Origin: Candidatus Cloacimonadota bacterium
GTDB taxonomy: Bacteria > Cloacimonadota > Cloacimonadia > Cloacimonadales > TCS61
Assembly: GCA_030638385.1 (NCBI GenBank)
Contig: DAOWES010000218.1
Span: forward strand, 1-6,243
Reading direction: 5' to 3'
DNA length: 6,243 bases
Below are positions 1 through 6,243 of the stretch, in pieces (position 1 is the stretch's first letter; each line of letters begins with the position of its first letter). The notes below the pieces were generated by a model that did not search any database, had not been told where the DNA came from, and saw nothing but the letters and a program-made list of their open reading frames with translations. The position numbers and the translations under genes are program-made.

Positions 1-256
1 TAATGAAATTACTGATTATGTTTGCACATAAATGGCATTGTCGTAATTCCGTCAATTAATATTATTTTACGAATATTAAATAAGAAATCTCACTTAAATA
101 TATAGAAAATCAGTTCATTCTAAAAGGTTTAAAACACCAATGTCAGATAATTTTTAAAGTTCGTTTTACTCTAAATTTGAGGGGGATACGTCATTCAATG
201 ATTCGCTTAACACTAGTTGATATAGAATAAGATGAAAGAGTATTGCTAAAAAGTAT

Positions 257-282
257 TTGACAGTAAGCGCAATCCCTAAAAT
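257..282 (+). promoter_or_regulatory. Weak candidate promoter for the pilin-like gene
   Basis: A perfect sigma70-type -35 hexamer, TTGACA, lies at 257-262. The best -10-like hexamer downstream is TAAAAT at 277-282, but the gap of 14 bases is shorter than the usual 16-18. Hexamers at normal spacing (AATTTA or ATTTAA at about 280-286) match poorly. In such AT-rich DNA partial matches are common, so this is only the best visible candidate. It sits about 40 bases before the ribosome binding site, a plausible distance. Confidence 0.25.
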
Positions 283-310
283 TTAAGAAAAAAATTAATA
301 AATATATGTT

Positions 311-315
311 GGAGG
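311..315 (+). promoter_or_regulatory. Strong ribosome binding site fixing the pilin-like start
   Basis: GGAGG at 311-315 is followed by a six-base spacer and then ATG at 322, which is close to ideal Shine-Dalgarno geometry. A second ATG at 318-320 lies in another frame, ends after 12 codons and is too close to the motif, so 322 is preferred. This shows that the host uses normal Shine-Dalgarno initiation, which makes its absence before the PHP gene at 820 more noticeable. Confidence 0.85.
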
Positions 316-321
316 AAATGA

Positions 322-756
322 ATGTCAAAAGATACATCAATAAACAAACAAACTAAATTTTCATTAATCGAGCTTTTAATGCTTATTATGATTGTGGGAA
401 TTGTTTTTACTTTGGTAATTCCACTAAGAACTGATAAAGCTAACAAAAAGAAACTTAGTGAAGCTATTAAAAATGTTCAGATTATTGCTAGAGAAGACGT
501 GAAGTTTTTTGAAAATCCTGAAAATGGATATTATGCATTTGATTTGAGTATGCTTTCTGTTGAAGATAATCTTGTGCAAACAGATGATGAATTTTTATTT
601 GATTATAGCCTAACAGACAGTACTGTGGTTGCAACAACAAATGATAACTTTGGAAAAAAAGGTGCATCATTTATGTATTATCTTCCTAAAGGTCCTTTTC
701 AGTTAGCTGAAAATAAAATGTCAAAATCTCTTATCGATCCAAACTGGCTTCCATAA
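322..756 (+). CDS. Type IV pilin-like / pseudopilin-like protein with prepilin N-methylation motif
   Basis: This 144-residue protein has a class III prepilin-type N terminus: a short polar, basic leader (residues 1-12), then FSLIELL at 13-19 and a hydrophobic helix to about residue 34 ending in IP. The key glutamate is present at mature position 5. Such proteins are normally cut and N-methylated by a PilD-type peptidase, then assembled into type IV pili or type II secretion pseudopili. The body after residue 35 starts with a charged helix (KANKKKLSEAI) and continues as a small region rich in aromatic and acidic residues, ending DPNWLP. There is no cysteine, so the disulfide D-loop of classical major pilins is absent. 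The residue before the cleavage site is lysine rather than the usual glycine, so processing is uncertain. The start is set by GGAGG six bases upstream. The gene looks monocistronic because a terminator follows 21 bases after its stop. It could be a minor pilin, a pseudopilin or another pilin-fold surface protein; no assembly gene in the window helps decide. Confidence 0.8.
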   Translation: MSKDTSINKQTKFSLIELLMLIMIVGIVFTLVIPLRTDKANKKKLSEAIKNVQIIAREDVKFFENPENGYYAFDLSMLSVEDNLVQTDDEFLFDYSLTDSTVVATTNDNFGKKGASFMYYLPKGPFQLAENKMSKSLIDPNWLP

Positions 757-777
757 GAAAATATAACAAATTAATTA

Positions 778-815
778 CCTTCAATTCTAATTTCGGAATT
801 GAAGGTTTTTTTTTT
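778..815 (+). terminator. Rho-independent terminator after the pilin-like gene
   Basis: A perfect 10-bp inverted repeat, CCTTCAATTC at 778-787 and GAATTGAAGG at 796-805, encloses an 8-base loop and is followed directly by ten T residues (806-815). The two G:C pairs at the stem base next to the T tract and the uninterrupted T10 are classic for an intrinsic terminator on the plus strand. It lies 21 bases after the pilin stop codon and ends four bases before the ATG of the PHP gene, so it separates the two transcription units unless it is read through. Confidence 0.93.
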
Positions 816-819
816 AATT

Positions 820-2364
820 ATGATAGAATTCTCAAATTTTTCAATTCCATTGTTATTAGGATATGCAGAATTGCATTATCACTTAAAATATCTTTATCCC
901 AAGTATTATATAAAACAGCCGGAAATAATTGCAGATTGTCCCATTAGAGTAATTAAGAACAAAGATAATGTTCTGCCAATTTTATTGATAATCAAAGATA
1001 GCAATAAGTTTCCTATATTATTGAAATCCATTAAAGTAACTATTAAATATGCCGACAAAAAGATAGAGGAATTTTTTCCTAAAACCAAGAAAATAGAACA
1101 ATCATATTATTCAGAAACAATAAAATGCAATTTGGGAATAATCGAATCTGAACAGAATCTTAAAGTAATTGTGGAGATCAATATTAGTTGCTTAGGCAAA
1201 GATTACACAATTATTAATGATAATTGTCCGGGCTTGGACAAGAAACCATTTACTTGCTATTATGCCAATGCAGCTTTGCCATATCCAAATGGGTGGTATG
1301 CCGGAGATCCCCATTGTCACACTATTTATACTGCTGACCAAGTTGAATTTGGAGCAGATATAAAATCAACTAAAACAATGGCTAAAGCTATGGGATTGAG
1401 TTGGTTTTTTGTGACTGATCATTCATATGATCTGGATGACAGCCTTAATGATTGTACAAAGAATGATATTAATTTACCAAAATGGAATATGATGAAGGCG
1501 GATTGTGTAGAAGAAGATGAACCGGATTTTCGAGTTGTGCCCGGGGAAGAGGTGTCTATCGGAAATAAAAATGGGGAAAATGTTCATCTGCTGGTTATAA
1601 ATAAAAATGAGTTTATTCATGGTAGTGGTGATAGTGCCGAAATATGGTTTAAAAACAAACCTGAGCATTGCTTAAATGAGCTGAAAAATGAAACAGAAGA
1701 TGAGATTTATATTGCTGCGCATCCGAATGACAAAGTTCCATTTATGCAAAAATTAACTCTTCGACGTGGAAGTTGGCATACTGAAGATTTTTCCGATAAT
1801 AAAATAAGATTTATGCAGGTGATAAATAGTGCTGATATTTCTGAGATAAAAAGTTCGATAGAGTATTGGAAAAATTTGCTGATACAGAAGCATAAAATAT
1901 TGATTTTAGCAGGGAATGATGCTCATGGGAATTTTAACGTGATGCGACAAATCCAGAAACCATTTACAAAATTATTTGCCTCAGATAAGCAAGTTTTTGG
2001 CAGAATGCACACTGTTTTTCATTATCGTAATAACGATCCAATTGCGGGAATAAAAAACGGTGAGATGATTGTTTCAAACGGGCCATTTATAAATTTTTGG
2101 ATAAAGGCAGAAGCTAAAGAATTTCGAATTGGAGCTAATTGTAGTTCAAATTTCGCTCTCTTATTTTTTCAAGTTGCCACTGCAAAAGAATTTGGAGAAA
2201 TTACCAAGCTGAGATTATTTCTTGGAAAAGAGGACGGTGAGCAAGTTATCGAAGATCCTCAAAATGAGTTGGAAATTGATCTTAAAGATATTTTATATTT
2301 ACGAATGAGTATTGAAACACAAAAAAAATTCGTAGCTTTCACAAATCCGATTTTTAAAATCTAA
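820..2364 (+). CDS. CehA/McbA-like PHP-domain metallohydrolase (phosphoesterase-type)
   Basis: A 514-residue protein (counting from ATG 820) with a central PHP domain at about residues 160-375. Visible metal-site motifs in order are DPHCH (H165, H167), TDHS (D200, H201), PGEEVS (E243), VHLLV (H256), AAHPN (H301) and GNDAHG (D367, H369). This full set implies an intact multinuclear metal centre able to hydrolyse a phosphoester or related bond; the substrate cannot be read from the sequence. Residues 1 to about 155 look beta-rich and may be an Ig-like domain. After the PHP core, residues around 395-430 (RMHTVF, then a GEMIVSNGPF segment) match the tail of CehA-type PHP proteins, followed by another beta-rich region. 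There is no signal peptide or membrane segment, so it is probably cytoplasmic. The frame stays open upstream to a TTG at 799, but that codon lies inside the terminator hairpin, so ATG 820 is preferred. Neither start has a Shine-Dalgarno sequence. The 3' end overlaps the convergent TamB-like gene by 11 bp. Confidence 0.85.
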   Translation: MIEFSNFSIPLLLGYAELHYHLKYLYPKYYIKQPEIIADCPIRVIKNKDNVLPILLIIKDSNKFPILLKSIKVTIKYADKKIEEFFPKTKKIEQSYYSETIKCNLGIIESEQNLKVIVEINISCLGKDYTIINDNCPGLDKKPFTCYYANAALPYPNGWYAGDPHCHTIYTADQVEFGADIKSTKTMAKAMGLSWFFVTDHSYDLDDSLNDCTKNDINLPKWNMMKADCVEEDEPDFRVVPGEEVSIGNKNGENVHLLVINKNEFIHGSGDSAEIWFKNKPEHCLNELKNETEDEIYIAAHPNDKVPFMQKLTLRRGSWHTEDFSDNKIRFMQVINSADISEIKSSIEYWKNLLIQKHKILILAGNDAHGNFNVMRQIQKPFTKLFASDKQVFGRMHTVFHYRNNDPIAGIKNGEMIVSNGPFINFWIKAEAKEFRIGANCSSNFALLFFQVATAKEFGEITKLRLFLGKEDGEQVIEDPQNELEIDLKDILYLRMSIETQKKFVAFTNPIFKI

Positions 2365-5185
2365 ATGATTTCTGCAAAGTAATCTGATGAGTGTTTTCCT
2401 CAAAAGGTTGCATTTGAAATTGATATATTAATCTGAAATTATACGGCATATTGTAACGTAGAGAGTAAAATTGATAAATTACCATCTTGCTATCGAGGTT
2501 CAAATCTGTATTTTTTTCGAATCGAGCTTCATAATCCAGGAACATATTTCTGGAGAGATATTTCCCTGCCTTCACAGAAAGATTATTTAGGAAATCATCA
2601 TAGTTTAACGAAGAGTAATCTTGTTGAGATTCTTCATTAAGCATAAATTCTTTATCATTAATATTGATAAAATTTGAAACCACATTTTGCACTAAATTTG
2701 TCGATAGATAGAAGAAATCTAATCGGGAGATAGAACGAATCCAATTTTCCACAGGCGATATGAGTGGATCAAGCAAGGCGCTTTCTAGCCCAATTCCAAC
2801 GATATGAACAACTTCATCTTGTAATAATGTTTTCTTTTGCCCTTCTGCAATTTCTTCCACACGGCGTCCATATCTCAGCAAACTTAGAATATCCATAATT
2901 CCATCATCGGGATTATCTGAAATAAGTTTAAATTGAAAATAGGAATGTAAATTATCAAAACTGCTACTATTCTCGAAAATCTCAAAAGTAATAACAGTTC
3001 CATCAGATGCCCTTTTATAGAAGTTACCGCTTATATCAATACCTTTTTTATATTCATTCATTTGAAGTTTCAGGTAGTCTGTTTGCATTTGAGTTCCAAA
3101 GATATCGGCACTACCATCTTTACAAATGAATAAAGCTTCCGATATTTTGAATTTATTATCGAGATATTTCAAGTGTAAGAAACTATCCGGATCGATTTTA
3201 AGGTTTGCCGGATAAGTAACATAGCGAACAAGTTCATCCATATCGATAACTAGGTCCAAAGTAAATGGTAGATCTTTTTTCTCTTCCGGTTGTTTCTCTT
3301 CAATCTCTTTGTAAATTGTAACTTTGCTGAAAAGTTTCATTAAATTTTCTGTATCGGGAGGAAAAATAATATCACCATTTGAAACGGCAATATTACCAAA
3401 AAACTTCATATCTTCAAATGGGCCTGATACCAGAAGGTCTTTTTCGTAACGTCCGCTAACATTGATCTTGGCAACCGAATTACTAGGCATAAATCTTGAT
3501 ATATGCACCAAGATTCCGGCAGAAGAAGTGTGAACTTTTAGTTTTCCTAAATTAAGCATTCCCAAAATAAAATTATTTTCATCATCATCAATTTGATTAT
3601 CGATGTAGAGTTTTCCTTCTCCCATTTTGAATTGGAATTTATCGATATCCAACAGGTTATCGGCAATATTTAGCTCAATTATAATTTTATCAACCGGTTT
3701 AATCTGATTTGTCAGATTAAATTTTGCTTTATTTATACTTAAATTTCCGCTTTTAATCGAAAGGCCATTTTCGCCCATTCCGGCTAGAATATTTATGGTA
3801 GATTTGCTTTTCCCTGCTTGAATAAATTTTAGCTCTTTTCCCAAAATTTTAAATAGGTCACCCTCAAAATTTAATGAAAAATAATTTGAATTCGGTGTTG
3901 AGATGTTGGTAAAGAAATTATAATCAAGTTTACCGACGCCATTAATTTCAAATAGATTTTTTTGATTTATAAATAGTTTCTGAATATCCAGAAAGCTAGC
4001 ATGCTGAGTTGCTTTAAGTTGAAGGCTATCAATTTTAATTTGTGATATTTTAAGGTTATTGGAATTTAAATCAATATCCAGTTGGTTTTTTTGGGAATTT
4101 TTTTCATACGCTAAATCAGCAAAAATATTACCTTTAATAATTGAATTTGGTAAGAGATTAGCAAAATCCAAACTATCAATTTTACCGGTAGCTTGCACCA
4201 TTAATTCGGGAATGATATTAACTATGCCGTTGATATCAACAAGCTTAGAATTTTTATGTTTCACACTTAGATTATTGATATTAACTTGTTGAAGATTGCC
4301 ATCAAAATCGAGATCAGCGTGAAGTTTTTCCATCTCACCATAAGAAAATCTATCTAATGAAGCTTCACCTTTGAGCAGATCATTTAAGGCTGAATTGTAG
4401 GTGATATCAAAATTAAGAATTCCATGAATCTGATTTGCCAAATATGATTTCATAACATATTTGAGATAATTTTTGATCTTGATATTTGAGGCGTTGATAT
4501 TTATTTCATAATCAAGTTTTTCATCTTTTTTTATCCAAGAATTTATGAAAATCTCATCGTTGATAATAAATTTATCGGTTTTAATATTATCTAAAGATCC
4601 ACTTGCTGCAAGGTCGATAGAGATAGGTTCGTAATTGAATTTTGTATTATTTGTTTTCAATGAGAAATTAGATTTTTTATTGGCAAAATCTATATTTACT
4701 TCGGTATCTATTTTTCCATCTAATTTTCCAAAATGTTGATCATAGATTCTCATGGAAGAGCTGAGGTCAATTTTTTGATTATGGGTGTTTGCTTCAATAT
4801 TTCCGGAGAGAAGAGGTAGATCGAAGCTGTTGAAATATTCATTTAAATCAAATCTATTAAACTTCAAAAGTGCAGTTGCTTCTTTGGTTTTGAGATTTCC
4901 GTGAGATAAAAGATAGATGTTTTTTCCGGTATGAGTTAATTCCAACTTTACATCTTCTTTATCTAATATTGCAGAAAGAGTAAGTTTATCCAATCTGAAA
5001 TTCGGATTAGAAACTGTTAAATTAGCTAATTTTAAAGATGAAAATAGTTTGTTTTTGTAGAAAATCTGAGCAGAAAGATCACCAACAGCTGAAGTGGTGC
5101 CGGCATGATAAGAAAAACCGGGGGAATTTACCTGAAGATCTAATCCTTTTTTATAATCATATTCTCCAAATCCGGTAATTTTGTT
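2354..5185 (-). CDS. TamB-like translocation and assembly module protein, body and C-terminal part (downstream of frameshift)
   Basis: About 943 residues, read on the minus strand from just after an in-frame TAA at 5186-5188. It has no convincing start of its own: TTG 4993 is possible, but the codons upstream of it (GEYDYKKGLDL, 5168-5136) continue the same protein, so this is the rest of the gene that begins to the right. Most of it is long, low-complexity beta-strand sequence with alternating hydrophobic and polar residues and recurrent N/D-I-K patterns, as in AsmA/TamB proteins, which form an extended hydrophobic groove bridging the two membranes. The end matches the TamB C-terminal domain (DUF490): a GNIAVSNGDIIFPP segment near 3360-3400, DILSLLRYGRR near 2865-2900, then KAGKYLSRNMFLDYEARF near 2515-2575. 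The protein ends in a series of aromatic beta strands with terminal phenylalanine. TamB proteins act in outer-membrane protein assembly and/or phospholipid transport between membranes. The gene converges on, and overlaps by 11 bp, the PHP gene. Confidence 0.82.
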   Translation of the reverse strand, partial: NKITGFGEYDYKKGLDLQVNSPGFSYHAGTTSAVGDLSAQIFYKNKLFSSLKLANLTVSNPNFRLDKLTLSAILDKEDVKLELTHTGKNIYLLSHGNLKTKEATALLKFNRFDLNEYFNSFDLPLLSGNIEANTHNQKIDLSSSMRIYDQHFGKLDGKIDTEVNIDFANKKSNFSLKTNNTKFNYEPISIDLAASGSLDNIKTDKFIINDEIFINSWIKKDEKLDYEININASNIKIKNYLKYVMKSYLANQIHGILNFDITYNSALNDLLKGEASLDRFSYGEMEKLHADLDFDGNLQQVNINNLSVKHKNSKLVDINGIVNIIPELMVQATGKIDSLDFANLLPNSIIKGNIFADLAYEKNSQKNQLDIDLNSNNLKISQIKIDSLQLKATQHASFLDIQKLFINQKNLFEINGVGKLDYNFFTNISTPNSNYFSLNFEGDLFKILGKELKFIQAGKSKSTINILAGMGENGLSIKSGNLSINKAKFNLTNQIKPVDKIIIELNIADNLLDIDKFQFKMGEGKLYIDNQIDDDENNFILGMLNLGKLKVHTSSAGILVHISRFMPSNSVAKINVSGRYEKDLLVSGPFEDMKFFGNIAVSNGDIIFPPDTENLMKLFSKVTIYKEIEEKQPEEKKDLPFTLDLVIDMDELVRYVTYPANLKIDPDSFLHLKYLDNKFKISEALFICKDGSADIFGTQMQTDYLKLQMNEYKKGIDISGNFYKRASDGTVITFEIFENSSSFDNLHSYFQFKLISDNPDDGIMDILSLLRYGRRVEEIAEGQKKTLLQDEVVHIVGIGLESALLDPLISPVENWIRSISRLDFFYLSTNLVQNVVSNFININDKEFMLNEESQQDYSSLNYDDFLNNLSVKAGKYLSRNMFLDYEARFEKNTDLNLDSKMVIYQFYSLRYNMPYNFRLIYQFQMQPFEENTHQITLQKSFRF
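3698..3721. repeat. Perfect 10-bp inverted repeat inside the TamB-like coding region
   Basis: TTTAATCTGA (3698-3707) and TCAGATTAAA (3712-3721) form a perfect 10-bp stem with a 4-base loop. On the plus strand it is followed by four T residues. It lies in codons reading N-L-T-N-Q-I-K of the minus-strand gene, so it is most likely a coincidence of coding sequence. It might instead pause or terminate antisense transcription entering from the PHP gene side. Confidence 0.5.
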
Positions 5186-6243
5186 TTATGTCTTTCGACT
5201 TTGCCCGAATCCAATATATCAGACATATCTTGCTTATAGCCGGAGATAGCTTTTGAATTTACTTTTATATTAACGTCAGGACTATTTATTTTTCCCGTTA
5301 TATCGACAGAAGCGTTGATATTTCCGGAAAATTTGGGTAGATATTTAGATATAGCTATTTCATTTGTTAGTAAATTTGCATCTATTGAACGATTTGAATT
5401 AAAAGGTTTTGCAATTTCCGCATAAAGCTCGATATTATTTCCATCTAAAATAATGTCAGAATTAATGGTAGCTTTGCTTAAATTACCATTAATCTCAATA
5501 TCATTTGTGGTGGCTATTTTGGCAAATTTTTCAATAATGAAGCTCGATAAATTGCCGGAATATGATAAGCTTTCTGCATCGGAATAATCGGCTTTAATAT
5601 CTATTTTTGTGTAAAGAGTATCAAGTGAGGTAATCTGGAATTTATCCGGGGAAAAGTTTTCCAGAGCTAGATGAGCATTTAGGATAGCGCCATCATCAAG
5701 GGTAGCAGATGCCGAAAGTAAAGATTCTGATGAATTTGCCGTGAGTTTAAGATTAGATGTTTTGGTATTAACCACCGCCACACTCAAGTCTGTCCATTTG
5801 TGTTGCAGTTGCACCACGTTGTGAGAAAATTTCAATTCAAGCTGACCTTTTTCAAGTGAGAGCTTTTGGAAGAAATTTTCTATTTCCGGTAGCGTGAATT
5901 TGCTCTTCTCTTTCTTAGGTTTTTGGGGTGCGGGAATATTAATTTTAACTGAAGGTTTTAAAATCGTAATCTGTTCGATCGCCCGTAAGTTTTTGAATTT
6001 GGAAAAGATAAGCTTAGCAAGATTAAATTCAATATAGATTTGCTTAATCTCAATATCATAAATATTCTCATTACTTTTAATGGAGAAATCGGAGACATTT
6101 GCTTGTTTGTCGTTAAAAGTGAAAAAACCAATGTTAACATCTGCATTAAATTTTTGGGAGAGTGTTGCGCAAATACGTGACTTAATTAATTGATCGACTT
6201 TAGTAATTCTTGTAAGAATAATGTAAGAGATATTTATAAAGAA
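5140..6243 (-). CDS. TamB/AsmA-like protein, N-terminal part (5' partial, ends early at frameshift)
   Basis: Reading the minus strand from the right edge, the frame is open for 367 codons to TAG at 5142-5140. The start codon lies outside the window. The first residues visible (FFINISYIIL) look like the end of an N-terminal membrane anchor. Next comes the AsmA/TamB pattern: a short region ending in NADVNIGFFTF, then VSDFSIKSNENIYDI, IEFNLAKLIF, and ITILKPSVKINI. A proline/lysine linker (PAPQKPKKEK, near 5905-5935) leads into a beta-rich body with repeated VDITGKIN-like segments. After ERHKTK (about 5179-5196) the frame departs from sense and stops 15 residues later. The other frame opens exactly here and continues the same protein type, so this fragment and 2354-5185 are one gene of about 1,300 codons or more. 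Any internal TTG start, such as 5835, would cut off the anchor and is unlikely. TamB genes often lie next to a TamA/BamA-type gene, but the neighbouring sequence is not in the window. Confidence 0.78.
   Translation of the reverse strand, partial: FFINISYIILTRITKVDQLIKSRICATLSQKFNADVNIGFFTFNDKQANVSDFSIKSNENIYDIEIKQIYIEFNLAKLIFSKFKNLRAIEQITILKPSVKINIPAPQKPKKEKSKFTLPEIENFFQKLSLEKGQLELKFSHNVVQLQHKWTDLSVAVVNTKTSNLKLTANSSESLLSASATLDDGAILNAHLALENFSPDKFQITSLDTLYTKIDIKADYSDAESLSYSGNLSSFIIEKFAKIATTNDIEINGNLSKATINSDIILDGNNIELYAEIAKPFNSNRSIDANLLTNEIAISKYLPKFSGNINASVDITGKINSPDVNIKVNSKAISGYKQDMSDILDSGKVERHKTKLPDLENMIIKKD
5179..5188 (-). other. Probable one-base frameshift within the TamB-like gene
   Basis: On the minus strand the sequence is AAAACAAAA across about 5180-5188. 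The upstream frame reads H-K-T-K then LPDLENMIIKKD and a TAG. The frame one base back has a TAA at 5186-5188, then reads N-K-ITGFGEYDYKKGL and stays open for over 900 codons. Adding one A to the second A4 run gives H-K-T-K-I-T-G-F-G-E-Y-D, joining both halves smoothly. The site is therefore a one-base loss in a short homopolymer, either real or a read/assembly error. There is no good X_XXY_YYZ slippery heptamer in the right phase, and A4 is short for transcriptional slippage, so programmed frameshifting is unlikely. Confidence 0.8.

Larger units (their letters stand above)
1..321. other. AT-rich non-coding leader region upstream of the pilin-like gene
   Basis: I find no convincing gene here on either strand. 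All frames are interrupted by frequent stop codons, and the longest readings are short (for example an 18-codon ATG frame at 3-59 and a 10-codon ATG frame at 198-230). No reading frame entering from the left edge has a recognisable protein end. I see no tRNA-like cloverleaf, terminator hairpin with T tract, or tandem repeat. The stretch probably contains the promoter and 5' untranslated leader of the gene at 322. Nothing in it can be assigned to a known riboswitch or small RNA by eye. Confidence 0.6.

Noticed and set aside
488..670. Minus-strand open frame of 60 codons opposite the pilin-like gene
   Set aside because: It is antisense to a gene with a clear family motif and good start signal, and has no recognisable protein features.
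799..819. TTG at 799 as the start of the PHP protein, adding seven residues
   Set aside because: It lies within the 3' arm of the terminator hairpin, its extra residues are encoded mainly by the T tract, and no ribosome binding site precedes it. ATG 820 is more plausible.
799..824. Promoter TTGAAG (799-804) plus TATGAT (819-824) for the PHP gene
   Set aside because: The spacer is only 14 bases and transcription would start after the ATG at 820, so it cannot serve that start codon.
906..1088. Minus-strand open frame within the PHP gene
   Set aside because: Shadow of the plus-strand coding frame; its hydrophobic character follows from A/T-rich codons read in reverse.
1474..1668. Minus-strand open frame across the PHP core
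   Set aside because: It lies opposite conserved PHP motifs (PGEEVS, VHLLV) and shows no motif of its own.
4059..4292. Plus-strand open frame of 77 codons inside the TamB-like gene
   Set aside because: Antisense shadow with no ribosome binding site or domain; the minus strand carries a continuous TamB-like protein here.
5179..5196. Programmed -1 ribosomal frameshifting joining the two TamB-like frames
   Set aside because: The codons at the shift (AAA ACA AAA) do not form an X_XXY_YYZ heptamer that re-pairs well after slipping, and I see no strong downstream hairpin. A single-base deletion is simpler.
5958..6146. Minus-strand open frame of 62 codons near the right edge
   Set aside because: It is in a different frame from the N-terminal TamB-like sequence, which shows the family pattern across the same bases.

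Overview
The window is strongly AT-rich and its coding sequence favours A/T-ending codons. It comes from a diderm (Gram-negative-type) bacterium, because almost two thirds of it encodes a TamB/AsmA-type envelope protein. The combination of a short pilin-like protein, a CehA-type PHP hydrolase and a TamB-like protein in AT-rich DNA would fit a candidate phylum such as Cloacimonadota. That placement is inference only, since there is no rRNA or other marker gene here.

Layout: bases 1-321 hold no convincing gene and act as the leader region of a short type IV pilin-like gene (322-756, +), which has a strong ribosome binding site. A near-textbook intrinsic terminator (778-815) follows. A CehA-like PHP-domain metallohydrolase gene (820-2364, +) begins only five bases after the T tract. 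Facing it on the minus strand, and overlapping its 3' end by 11 bp, is one very large TamB-like reading unit. It runs from 2354 through the right edge of the window, and its start codon lies beyond base 6243.

The TamB-like unit is split into two frames by an apparent one-base frameshift near 5179-5188. The upstream frame (5140-6243) carries the end of an N-terminal membrane anchor and the AsmA/TamB-like N-terminal pattern. The downstream frame (2354-5185) carries the repetitive beta-rich body and the TamB C-terminal domain. The protein reads smoothly across the junction if one A is restored in an A4 run, so this is either a sequencing/assembly error or a very recent mutation.

Nothing shows that the three genes work together. 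The pilin and PHP genes are co-directional but separated by a terminator, and the TamB-like gene is convergent. I see no tRNA, rRNA, CRISPR array, insertion sequence or recombination site. The points most worth checking are the TamB frameshift, the PHP start codon pressed against a terminator with no Shine-Dalgarno sequence, and the lysine in place of glycine at the pilin cleavage site.
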